Source: Pseudomonadota bacterium
GTDB taxonomy: Bacteria > Pseudomonadota > Alphaproteobacteria > Sphingomonadales > Sphingomonadaceae
Direction: 5' to 3'
NCBI GenBank assembly: GCA_023394965.1
Contig: JAEWZX010000037.1
Location: 23,456 to 87,455, forward strand
Length of the DNA stretch: 64,000 nt
Shown here one piece after another: positions 41,639-49,923 of the stretch. The translations under genes and the position numbers were made by a program. Position 1 is the stretch's first letter. Each line of letters opens with the position of its first letter. The notes beneath the pieces are model-generated. The model ran no database searches, had not been told where the DNA came from, and saw only the letters and a list, made by a program, of their open reading frames with translations.

Positions 41639-42370
41639 ATGAGCGAAACCGTTTCCTTCGGCTACGAAGACATCGATGCGTCTGAAAAAACCGGCCGCGT
41701 AGGCGAGGTGTTCTCCAGCGTTGCCGCCAAATACGACATCATGAACGATGCCATGTCCGGCGGTATGCACCGGCTATGGAAGAATCGTTTTGTTGCGCGG
41801 GTGAAGCCGCAGCCCGGCGAAGCGATTCTCGATATGGCGGGCGGCACGGGCGACATTGCTTTTCGCATGGCCGATCGCGGGGCAAGCGTGACGGTATCCG
41901 ATATCAATCAGGATATGCTCGACGTTGGGATCGAACGCGCGATGGAGCGCGGTATCGATGGGTTGGTTTGGAGCCGTCAGAACGCCGAAGAACTGACTTT
42001 TTCCAGCCGGATTTTCGATGCCTATACCATCGCTTTCGGTATCCGGAACGTCACCCATATAGAAAAGGCTCTGAGAGAAGCGCACCGTGTGCTGAAATAT
42101 GGCGGTCGTTTCTACTGCCTGGAATTTTCGAGCGTTGAATGGCCCGGGTTCAAAGAAGCCTACGATCTCTATTCGCACAAGCTGGTGCCGCAGATCGGGA
42201 AGACAATCGCAGGTGACGAGGAAAGCTATCGTTACCTTATCGAATCCATCAGACGCTTTCCGAACATGTCCGATTTCGAGCAGATGATTCGCACTGCCGG
42301 GTTCGAGAACACACGGGTTGAACCGATTATGGGCGGCCTGGTTGCGATCCATTCGGGATGGAAAGTCTAA
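41639..42370 (+). CDS. ubiE: Ubiquinone/menaquinone C-methyltransferase UbiE
   Basis: 243 residues. C-methylates the quinone ring in ubiquinone synthesis. VGEVFSSVAAKYDIMNDAMSGGMHRLWKNRFV and the SAM loop ILDMAGGTGDIAFRMAD are diagnostic, as are AFGIRNVTHIEKALREAHRVLKYGGRFYCLEFS and YRYLIESIRRFPNMSDFEQMI. The ATG at 41639 is the start. ubiB follows after 4 bases, forming a ubiquinone operon. Confidence 0.96.
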   Translation: MSETVSFGYEDIDASEKTGRVGEVFSSVAAKYDIMNDAMSGGMHRLWKNRFVARVKPQPGEAILDMAGGTGDIAFRMADRGASVTVSDINQDMLDVGIERAMERGIDGLVWSRQNAEELTFSSRIFDAYTIAFGIRNVTHIEKALREAHRVLKYGGRFYCLEFSSVEWPGFKEAYDLYSHKLVPQIGKTIAGDEESYRYLIESIRRFPNMSDFEQMIRTAGFENTRVEPIMGGLVAIHSGWKV

Positions 42371-42374
42371 TCCT

Positions 42375-43943
42375 GTGGCTCGCCCTGCAACCCATATCTG
42401 GCGCCTTTTCACGTGGGGCATCACGCTCGCGCGGCGCCGCGCGCTGGTGGGCATAGAGCAAGATCCCAATGCCCCAGGCCCGGTTCGGCGCATGGCAAAG
42501 TTGGCCCGCTGGGTGTCGTTTACCGGCACCAAAGGGCAGCGTGATTATGCTGGCGCTTTTCGCGACATCGGGCCCGCCGCGATCAAGCTGGGCCAGACGT
42601 TGGCCACCCGGCCCGATCTGGTCGGCGAAGAGGCGGCTCGCAATCTTTTGAAATTGCAGGATGACCTGCCACCCGTAGCTTTCGAGAAAATCAGGGACAG
42701 TATCGAAGCAAGCTTTGAGCAGCCGATTGAGGCGCTTTGGTCAGAATTCGATCCGGTACCCGTTGGCGCGGCCTCGATAGCCCAAGTGCATCGGGCGGTT
42801 ACGACCGACGGAAAACAAGTTGCGGTCAAGGTGTTGCGGCCTGGCGTGCGCGAAAGGTTCGCACGCGATATCGACACGTATGAGTGGGCTGCGGCGCATC
42901 TCGAAAGCTTGGGCGTAGAGGCAGCGCGTTTGCGACCACGGCTGGTGATCGCAAACTTCAAGCGGTGGACCAATCGCGAACTCGATCTGCGCCGTGAAGC
43001 AGCCAGCGCATCGGAACTGGCCGAGCACATGATCGGGACCGAAGGCTACGAAATTCCAAGTATCGACTGGGACCGTACCAACGGTCGAGTAATGACCGTC
43101 GACTGGATCGATGGCATCAAGATCAGCAATACGGAAGCTCTGAAGGCGGCCGGGCACGATACGGATGAACTGGCCAGCCGTCTCGTTCTTGCCTTTCTAA
43201 AGCAGGCGATAGCTGCCGGTTTCTTCCATGCGGACATGCATCAGGGGAATCTGTTCGTAAAAGCGGACGGGACGATCGCCGCCATCGATTTCGGTATTAT
43301 GGGCAGGATCGATCGCCGGGCTCGCATGTGGCTGGCGGAAATCCTGTATGGTCTGACAACTGGCAATTACAGGCGCGTCGCAGAAATCCATTTCGAGGCG
43401 CAATATGTGCCAAGCTATCACAATGTGGATGAATTCGCGACTGCGCTGAGAGCCGTCGGCGAACCAATGCGCGGCAAGCCGGTAAGCGAACTTTCGGTCG
43501 GGCAGATGCTCGACGGGCTGTTCGCAATCACCCGGGATTTCGACATGCAGACACAGCCGCATCTGCTCCTGCTCCAGAAAACTATGGTGATGGTTGAAGG
43601 GATCGCCACTCAGCTCAATCCCAAGATCAATATGTGGGATGTGTCGGCCCCATATGTGGGCAGTTGGATCCGGGACGAACTGGGGCCAGAAGCTGCCATT
43701 GCAGATCGCATCCGCGAAGATACTCAGACTCTGCTGCGTATTCCCGAACTGGTTCGCCGAATTGAGGACCGCTTCCCACCCAAGGGCGGTGCGCCCGAGC
43801 TGCCTCCGCTACCCGATGTCGAATTGATGTGGGAAAGGCGCCGCCGGAAGGGACGTGAGCGTGGCTGGCTGGGCTATATAGTTGCGGCAGTGGCAGGGGG
43901 GCTCGCGGTATGGGCAGCGGCAGCACAGGGATTGATCGGCTGA
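42375..43943 (+). CDS. ubiB: Ubiquinone biosynthesis kinase-like protein UbiB
   Basis: 522 residues, atypical ABC1/ADCK kinase-like ATPase needed for ubiquinone synthesis. The KxGQ motif is AAIKLGQTLATRPDLVGEEAARNLLKLQDDLPP, the Ala-rich loop PVGAASIAQVHRA, the catalytic-loop analogue GFFHADMHQGNLFV, and the metal motif AAIDFGIMGRIDRR. Two C-terminal hydrophobic stretches (WLGYIVAAVAGGLAVWAAA) fit membrane anchoring. The start is a GTG at 42375, 4 bases after ubiE. The 3' end overlaps the next gene by 34 bases. Confidence 0.94.
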   Translation: MARPATHIWRLFTWGITLARRRALVGIEQDPNAPGPVRRMAKLARWVSFTGTKGQRDYAGAFRDIGPAAIKLGQTLATRPDLVGEEAARNLLKLQDDLPPVAFEKIRDSIEASFEQPIEALWSEFDPVPVGAASIAQVHRAVTTDGKQVAVKVLRPGVRERFARDIDTYEWAAAHLESLGVEAARLRPRLVIANFKRWTNRELDLRREAASASELAEHMIGTEGYEIPSIDWDRTNGRVMTVDWIDGIKISNTEALKAAGHDTDELASRLVLAFLKQAIAAGFFHADMHQGNLFVKADGTIAAIDFGIMGRIDRRARMWLAEILYGLTTGNYRRVAEIHFEAQYVPSYHNVDEFATALRAVGEPMRGKPVSELSVGQMLDGLFAITRDFDMQTQPHLLLLQKTMVMVEGIATQLNPKINMWDVSAPYVGSWIRDELGPEAAIADRIREDTQTLLRIPELVRRIEDRFPPKGGAPELPPLPDVELMWERRRRKGRERGWLGYIVAAVAGGLAVWAAAAQGLIG

Positions 43944-45055
43944 GCGCAACCATCGCTGCGCCTTCGTGGGATCGCTTCGCCACTTGGGGAGCATGGCCTG
44001 CACGTAGTTTGTTGTCGGTCGTTGCTGCATTGTTGGCTCTCGCTGCAATTGTACCGCTGACGGCGAGTATGGACGGTACTCCGGCGCAGGTCCCGTCACT
44101 TCTGAACGACGTATCGTCCGCTCAGCATGCAGAGCCCGATCGGGCTGACGATCTTGTCTTCTACGACCGTGTGATCAAACGGATCGAGAATGGCGAAAAC
44201 TATTACGACTTTATCGTAGAAGAGCAGCGGGCGCACAATTATCCAGTGCGGCCTGGTTTCGCCGTGCGTTTACCGACGCTGGCCTGGATTCACGCGTGGG
44301 TAGGTGAACACGCGATGATCGCCTTTGCCATCATTTTGCTTGTCGTCTGTGTGTGGGCGTGGTGGCGCCGGTTGGATGAAGAGCCTGGCGGCGTACGAAT
44401 GCGACTGCTTGGCACCGCTCTCATGGCGATGGGCGGTTCGCTAGGTCTCAACCGCTCTTTCTTTGTTCTGCATGAATTATGGGCTGGAATGCTGATTGCG
44501 CTGGCCTTTGGTCTGCATCGGCCGGGGCGCTGGGGGGCTGCGCTTGCGGTAGCTGCTCTCGCTTTGGCGGTGAGGGAATTGGCACTGCCTTTCGTGTTGT
44601 TGATGGCTGCCATGGCAGCTTGGCGCAAGGATTGGCGCGAAGCAGCTGCCTGGATTGCACTGGTGGCCACATTCGTGGCTTTCATGGCTTGGCACTTGTC
44701 GCTCGTGGCTGCGCGTGGCCTTCCCGGTGATCCAGAAGGTCCGGATTGGCTCGTGCTGCGCGGGTTTTCGGGCTGGCTTGGAAATATAGTGCTCAGTTCG
44801 AACTTGCGGTTGCTTCCGCACGAAATTGCTGGGCCGCTTGTCGTTCTGATGCTGCTCGGCTGGGCTGGCTGGAAATCGGCAGCGGGAAATACGGGCACAC
44901 TGCTGTATCTGGGCTACGGCCTCGCATTCATGCTCGCGGGGCGTGCGAACAATTTTTACTGGGGGGCGGTCGTCGCGCCGGCCATGTTTATCGGTCTCGC
45001 TTTTGTACCCATGGCAACAAAGTCCTTGATCGGTGCAGCACGGGCGCGAACGTAG
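43910..45055 (+). CDS. GT-C-like polytopic membrane protein, first of a paralogous pair
   Basis: 381 residues, not identified. Nine or ten hydrophobic segments. After the first helix a large outer loop reads DDLVFYDRVIKRIENGENYYDFIVEEQRAHNYPVRPGFAVRLPTLAWI; later LAVRELALPFVLLMAAMAAW and RANNFYWGAVVAPAMFIGLAF. The loop-first layout with an acidic/aromatic motif recalls GT-C lipid-linked-sugar glycosyltransferases, but no family is certain. It overlaps ubiB and is followed within two bases by a paralogue. Confidence 0.7.
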   Translation: MGSGSTGIDRLSATIAAPSWDRFATWGAWPARSLLSVVAALLALAAIVPLTASMDGTPAQVPSLLNDVSSAQHAEPDRADDLVFYDRVIKRIENGENYYDFIVEEQRAHNYPVRPGFAVRLPTLAWIHAWVGEHAMIAFAIILLVVCVWAWWRRLDEEPGGVRMRLLGTALMAMGGSLGLNRSFFVLHELWAGMLIALAFGLHRPGRWGAALAVAALALAVRELALPFVLLMAAMAAWRKDWREAAAWIALVATFVAFMAWHLSLVAARGLPGDPEGPDWLVLRGFSGWLGNIVLSSNLRLLPHEIAGPLVVLMLLGWAGWKSAAGNTGTLLYLGYGLAFMLAGRANNFYWGAVVAPAMFIGLAFVPMATKSLIGAARART

Positions 45056-45056
45056 A

Positions 45057-46148
45057 ATGACTTTGCCCGAACGCCCCTTTTCGCTCTTGCCACGATGGGC
45101 CGCGGTCACGGTATTGCTTCTCACGCTTTTCGGTTGTGTTTGGAATGTCTTTGCGCTCGACATGCGCGATAGCGCCCATGAGGCCGACATTGAGTACCGG
45201 CTCGAGCGCAGTGAGCGCACCGACATGGATCTTTATCGCGCTGTGAACAGGCGTGTGGCCGATGGCGAGGATTATTACCACGCCGCAGCCGATGAACATC
45301 GCCGCTTCGGCATGCCAACCAGCCCGTTCGTGACCATGCGTACGCCCATGTTGGCTTGGACAAACACAGTATGGGGCGAGCAGGGGTGGAGAATAATCGC
45401 CGCAGTTCTGTGGGGGGCAAACATTCTGGTGTGGTTCGTTGCGTTGCGCGGTGATGGGCGAATCGAGGCATTGTGCGCAGCAGCGATGGCTGGCTTCTTC
45501 GGAATGGTTGCGTTCATCCCAGATATCCCGTTCAGCCATGAAATTCTCGCCGGGCTGATGCTCTCTCTCGCTCTTGCGCTATCGACCGGAGGCCTGTGGA
45601 TTGGCGCTTTGATCCTGACCATATGCGCTGTTTCTCTTCGTGAACTGGCTCTGCCGTTTCTCATTGCTTGGGGCGGCGCGGCCTTGTTGGGGGGCGAGCG
45701 CGGCAAGCTGCTGGCGATCGGTGGGGCTTTGGCACTGTTGGTTATTGGCCTTCTACTCCATGCCTATGCCGTTGGCGAAGTGCGAAGAGCGGGCGATTTC
45801 GTCTCGCCAGGCTGGCGCGGTCTCTTCGGTCCAGGGCTGGCGTTTTACGGCATCCACCTCACCACATTGTTGCAGACCTTGCCGGTATGGTGCGCAGGAC
45901 CGCTTGGTGTGCTCCCCTTGCTGGGATGGTTTGCAAAAGGAGGCAAGCTCGGAGCTTTTGCCAGTCTATGGTTTGCAGGTTTCATTGCGGCCGTCGCGAT
46001 ATTTGCGCGACAGGAAAACTTCTACTGGATGGGCTTGTTCATTCCCGCCTACGGCGTGGGTCTCGCTTTCGTGCCGCGCGCGCTAAGCGATTTGATGTCG
46101 GCAATCAGGAGGCAACCTTCGGCCAGCCCCATGCACGCATCGCGATGA
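45057..46148 (+). CDS. GT-C-like polytopic membrane protein, second paralogue
   Basis: 363 residues, unidentified. Same plan as the preceding protein: MDLYRAVNRRVADGEDYYHAAADEHRRF, then PFVTMRTPMLAW, ISFSHEILAGLM-like segments, VSLRELALPFLIAWGGAALL and QENFYWMGLFIPAYGVGLAFVP. Shared elements G(E/D)xYY, R(L/T)PxLAW, LRELALPF and NFYW imply a local duplication. The ATG at 45057 follows the previous stop directly. The 3' end overlaps the convergent small membrane gene by 44 bases. Confidence 0.7.
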   Translation: MTLPERPFSLLPRWAAVTVLLLTLFGCVWNVFALDMRDSAHEADIEYRLERSERTDMDLYRAVNRRVADGEDYYHAAADEHRRFGMPTSPFVTMRTPMLAWTNTVWGEQGWRIIAAVLWGANILVWFVALRGDGRIEALCAAAMAGFFGMVAFIPDIPFSHEILAGLMLSLALALSTGGLWIGALILTICAVSLRELALPFLIAWGGAALLGGERGKLLAIGGALALLVIGLLLHAYAVGEVRRAGDFVSPGWRGLFGPGLAFYGIHLTTLLQTLPVWCAGPLGVLPLLGWFAKGGKLGAFASLWFAGFIAAVAIFARQENFYWMGLFIPAYGVGLAFVPRALSDLMSAIRRQPSASPMHASR

Positions 46149-46494
46149 TTATCATAATGCAATGGAACGCCTCGACGCCCATCGGAACCAGCCAGCCATC
46201 ATAGGGGCCCTGCGTCAGAAGATTGATAATCCTGCCCGTCAAGGCGATGGCAAAAAGACCGAATGCCGGCAGCAAAACGTCACCGCGACGTTTCCATCCC
46301 CCCCATACGAGCGATATGGCAGCGACGTAGAAAAATGCAGTCATGTCGCCGCGCAAAGTCGATTCGCCATGGGTGGAAGCGATCGAAAGGCCGAAATCTG
46401 TTCCTGAACTGATTGGGTCGATAAGAAACCCGGTGCCGATCACCAGATCGAGTATCGCGAGTGCGAGCAGTATCGCGCTCAGGATGACATGCAT
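46105..46494 (-). CDS. Small four-helix membrane protein
   Basis: 129 residues, unknown. Hydrophobic segments at about 4-25, 52-67, 75-92 and 103-120, with a short polar loop (DPISSGTDFGLSIASTHGESTLRGD) after the first. The frame continues into the 3' end of the upstream-strand gene by 44 bases. No domain is recognised. Confidence 0.6.
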   Translation of the reverse strand: MHVILSAILLALAILDLVIGTGFLIDPISSGTDFGLSIASTHGESTLRGDMTAFFYVAAISLVWGGWKRRGDVLLPAFGLFAIALTGRIINLLTQGPYDGWLVPMGVEAFHCIMIIIAMRAWGWPKVAS

Positions 46495-46678
46495 GAAAAC
46501 CTCCCCGTTTCCTCTTTTTCACCATGCGACGTTAAGCTGAAACGCGCAAAACACCAGCTTTGAACGCTGGCAATGAAGGACGGGGGGCGCTAGCAAGCGC
46601 ATTGATGGCTTTAACGGACTGCATTCGCCGATCCGCGCAGAACCGCGTGGGCATGACGCAAGCAAAGGAACGGCTGGC

Positions 46679-48373
46679 GTGAACGGACCGAGAATTCTGC
46701 TCGTCATCGGTGGTGGTATCGCTGCCTTTAAGGCGTGCGAACTGGTTCGCCTTATTCGCAAGGCTGGCGGTTCGGTAACCTGTGTTTTGACAAAGGGCGG
46801 TCAGCAGTTCGTCACTCCGATGGCCCTTGCTGCCCTGAGCGAAAACAAGGTCTATACTTCGTTGTTCGATCTCAAGGACGAAGTCGAGATGGGCCACATC
46901 CAGTTGAGCCGCGAGGCTGATCTGGTGGTTGTATGCCCGGCGACGGCCGATCTGCTTGCCAAAATGGCTGCTGGTATTGCTGACGATCTCGCCACAACGC
47001 TGATTCTCGCCACAGACAAGCCTGTGCTGGCCGTTCCCGCCATGAATGTGAAGATGTGGGAGCATGGCGCAACGCAGCGCAATGCCGACTGGTTGCGTCA
47101 GGCGGGCGTCGCAGTGATGCATCCTGATGAAGGCCCGATGGCCTGCGGCGAATTCGGGCCAGGTCGTATGCCGGAACCGCCTGCAATCCTTGCTCGCATC
47201 GGCCAGGAGCTCGATCTCGATATAGAGGTGCCAGAACTGGTTGTTTTCAAGCAGCCGCAGCTTTCGCCACCTGCGCCTGAACCAGACCAAGAAGCCGATC
47301 TGTACGAAGTAGCGGAACCGGAAGAAGAGGAAAAAACCGGGAAAAGTGGCGGTGGTCTCGGCGGCCTGCTGTCGATGATCATTCCCCGTTCGACCGCACA
47401 GCGCAGCCATGCGCAGATAGAGGCCGAGCTGGATGATCTGCCCGAACCCGACATGTTGGGCGCAGAAGGTTTCGGCGACGTGGCAGAGCCAATCGCCGAT
47501 GTCGGATCCCTTCTCGCCGTGAAGGGCAAGGCAACTTCTGCACCTCCGACAAATCCGGATGCGCTCAACCACGAAGTGGCCCCTCAGGTCACGCGTGCCA
47601 TGCCGCAGCCAATTATGGGTGAGGTGGAGAAGGCGGGGATTGCTTTCGATAACTCGCCGTTGGCCGGCCAGGCAGAGTTCGACCCGGATCCCGATCACCG
47701 TCCATTGTTCGGCAAGCACGTGTTGGTGACCGCTGGCCCGACACATGAACCGATCGATCCAGTGCGCTATATTGCCAACCGATCGAGCGGCAAACAGGGT
47801 TTTGCCATCGCGGCTATGGCTGCCGCTGCAGGAGCGCGTGTGACACTGGTTGCCGGGCCGGTGCATTTGCCTACTCCCGTCGGCGTGGACCGCATCGATG
47901 TCGAGAGTGCCGACGATATGGCGCAAGAGGTGCGCCGTGCGTTACCGGCGGATATCGCCTTCATGGTAGCTGCGGTTGCCGACTGGAAGAGCCTTCACAT
48001 CGCGAGCGAAAAGATGAAGAAGCGCGGTTCCGCACCGCCAGCGCTGGTTCTTGCCGAAAACCCGGACATTCTGGCCGGAACGGCGGCGGGCCCTCAGCGT
48101 CCGACACTTCTGATCGGCTTCGCCGCGGAGACTGAAAACGTAGTCGAGAACGCCAAGGCGAAACGCAGGCGCAAGGGGGTGGATTGGATCATCGCGAATA
48201 ATGTTTCGGGTGCGGTAGGGGACAGCGTGATGGGCGGTGATCTCAATCAGGTCCATATCGTCAATTCGGCTGGGGTGGAAAGCCTGGCCGAAATGCCCAA
48301 AGAAGACGTCGCGCGTGAACTTGTTCGGCGCGCTGCCGATGCGCTTGCTCAGACAGAAGTCGCGCACAGCTGA
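46679..48373 (+). CDS. coaBC: Bifunctional phosphopantothenoylcysteine decarboxylase / phosphopantothenate-cysteine ligase with a long linker
   Basis: 564 residues, about 150 more than usual. The CoaC part (1-180) has ILLVIGGGIAAFKACEL, catalytic His in VEMGHIQLSREADL, PAMNVKMWEHGATQ and the lid Cys in MACGEFGPGRMPEP. The CoaB part (about 345-564) has VLVTAGPTHEPIDPVRYIANRSSGKQG, ADIAFMVAAVADWK, SEKMKKRG and GFAAETENVVENAKAKRRRKGVDWIIANNV. Between them lies an acidic, Pro-rich stretch of about 150-165 residues. The start is a GTG at 46679 with AAGGAA upstream. The enzyme makes 4'-phosphopantetheine for CoA. Confidence 0.93.
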   Translation: MNGPRILLVIGGGIAAFKACELVRLIRKAGGSVTCVLTKGGQQFVTPMALAALSENKVYTSLFDLKDEVEMGHIQLSREADLVVVCPATADLLAKMAAGIADDLATTLILATDKPVLAVPAMNVKMWEHGATQRNADWLRQAGVAVMHPDEGPMACGEFGPGRMPEPPAILARIGQELDLDIEVPELVVFKQPQLSPPAPEPDQEADLYEVAEPEEEEKTGKSGGGLGGLLSMIIPRSTAQRSHAQIEAELDDLPEPDMLGAEGFGDVAEPIADVGSLLAVKGKATSAPPTNPDALNHEVAPQVTRAMPQPIMGEVEKAGIAFDNSPLAGQAEFDPDPDHRPLFGKHVLVTAGPTHEPIDPVRYIANRSSGKQGFAIAAMAAAAGARVTLVAGPVHLPTPVGVDRIDVESADDMAQEVRRALPADIAFMVAAVADWKSLHIASEKMKKRGSAPPALVLAENPDILAGTAAGPQRPTLLIGFAAETENVVENAKAKRRRKGVDWIIANNVSGAVGDSVMGGDLNQVHIVNSAGVESLAEMPKEDVARELVRRAADALAQTEVAHS

Positions 48374-48438
48374 TCCTTCATCAGTCGGTTTTCGCATCTA
48401 TCATTTGAACGGGGAAGCGAGCGCACTCACTCTCGGTG

Positions 48439-49767
48439 TTATTCCGGGAGCAGCCCCTTGCCCTCGAAACGGGCGACGGCGTGCCGCACAACCTTATCCA
48501 GCGCCTCTTCGGAAAAGAAGCCACCCGGTATAAGGCAGCGCTCTATCAGAACGCGGCGGAAAGCATTGAAAGTGTCCATGTCCGGAGCTTTAGCTTCGGT
48601 CCAGAAACGGTCGATACCGTCCTGAAACGTAACATCGGGAATGTCATAGACTGCATGTCCCAAGGCAATGACCGGGATGCCCTTCGCCAGGGCCAATGTC
48701 CCACTTGTACTGTTGACGGTAACCATTCCCTCGGCCCGCTCTGCCACCGGAACGATATCCCCCCAGGCCATGTAATCCACCCGGTCTGCCACGCCGAGCA
48801 GTTCGGCGATTGAGCGGGTTTCTTCCCGCCAGTCGCACACACCATTATCCAGAGGATGCTCTTTCACGACGAGACGGGTGTTCGCCGGGGCATTTTGGGC
48901 AAACGACCTGATTACCAGCATAAGCGCATCAATCATGCTGGCGAAAGGCGAATGCAGGCGGATCTGGGCATCCGAGGCCAATTGCAAAGGGAACAGAAAA
49001 TAGGGCGCCTGCGATGTCAGCAGCCTATCTACCAACTCCACTGAACGCTCTCGGCGTTTCTTGCCTCGGGCCAGTTTACGCGCCCATCCCATCCCTTCGA
49101 TCAGCGGATGCCAGGGGCGATGATTCGCCCAGTGGGGATAATACCAGCGGCTGAGAATATCGGCGACGTTGAAGAGAAAGCCTTCGGTTGCGCGCCGCCG
49201 GAAAGAGGATGGGACTTGTCGATGCTCCGGAACCGGGGGGAGTTGTGCTGCAAGCTGACGGTAATATTCCGGGTCGCGCGGCAGGGTCGAATGGCCATTT
49301 ACACCGCCTAGTTCCAGGGTAACCCAGTCGGGGCGAATGTAGCCTTCCTCGAACACATGAACCGGGATGTTCAGCTCACGGCAGACTGCCGTGGCAACGA
49401 GGTGATGAGGTCGGCAATCACCAAACAGAACGACATCGGTGATGCCCTTTTCACGAATGATGGATCTCAGAGTATCTGGCCATTCATCAAAGGATTTGCG
49501 ATATTCGATTGCACCCGGAAGGCGCCAGAAGAGACGATCACCCCCGTTGAAATTGACCTTGTAGACTTTGTGGCCGGATTTAATGAGCTGCTGGCCCAGA
49601 CGACGAAAGACCCGTCCCATCAGGCCTTGCAGCAAAAGTACTTTGCGCGGCGTTTCCGGCGATTTCGCCTGTTCTGGGCTGTACCCCGTCATTGAAGTAA
49701 TCTCATTGTTTGGGTTACGGGCGCCGTGCACGCTGTCGTTGAAATCTTTGAAATTACGAAAAACCAC
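48439..49767 (-). CDS. kpsS: Capsule polysaccharide biosynthesis protein, KpsS-like beta-Kdo transferase
   Basis: 442 residues. KpsS adds the first beta-Kdo to phosphatidylglycerol in group 2/3 capsules. VLLLQGLMGRVFRRLGQQLIKSGHKVYKVNFNGGD opens the domain; further FGDCRPHHLVATAVCRELNIPVHVFEEGYIRPDWVTLE, FPLQLASDAQIRLHSPF, VVKEHPLDNG and VTVNSTSGTLALAKGIPVIALG. These are the KpsS/WcbO blocks. The start is a GTG at 49767 with AAGGA 9 bases upstream; the ATG at 49692 is the alternative. It opens the capsule region and is divergent from the LtaS-like gene. Confidence 0.9.
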   Translation of the reverse strand: MVFRNFKDFNDSVHGARNPNNEITSMTGYSPEQAKSPETPRKVLLLQGLMGRVFRRLGQQLIKSGHKVYKVNFNGGDRLFWRLPGAIEYRKSFDEWPDTLRSIIREKGITDVVLFGDCRPHHLVATAVCRELNIPVHVFEEGYIRPDWVTLELGGVNGHSTLPRDPEYYRQLAAQLPPVPEHRQVPSSFRRRATEGFLFNVADILSRWYYPHWANHRPWHPLIEGMGWARKLARGKKRRERSVELVDRLLTSQAPYFLFPLQLASDAQIRLHSPFASMIDALMLVIRSFAQNAPANTRLVVKEHPLDNGVCDWREETRSIAELLGVADRVDYMAWGDIVPVAERAEGMVTVNSTSGTLALAKGIPVIALGHAVYDIPDVTFQDGIDRFWTEAKAPDMDTFNAFRRVLIERCLIPGGFFSEEALDKVVRHAVARFEGKGLLPE

Positions 49768-49923
49768 TGCCGCCTATCCTTGTGCGCCTACATAGACCAC
49801 TGGATTCGAAACGCGACGCCTAGCTGACACTTTATGAACATGAACAGGCCAATTACGTGAAAAGTATGAAGATTGAAGCCGTCGTTCCCTTCTCGTGCTT
49901 CGGCAGGGTGTAGTGATCTTGGC

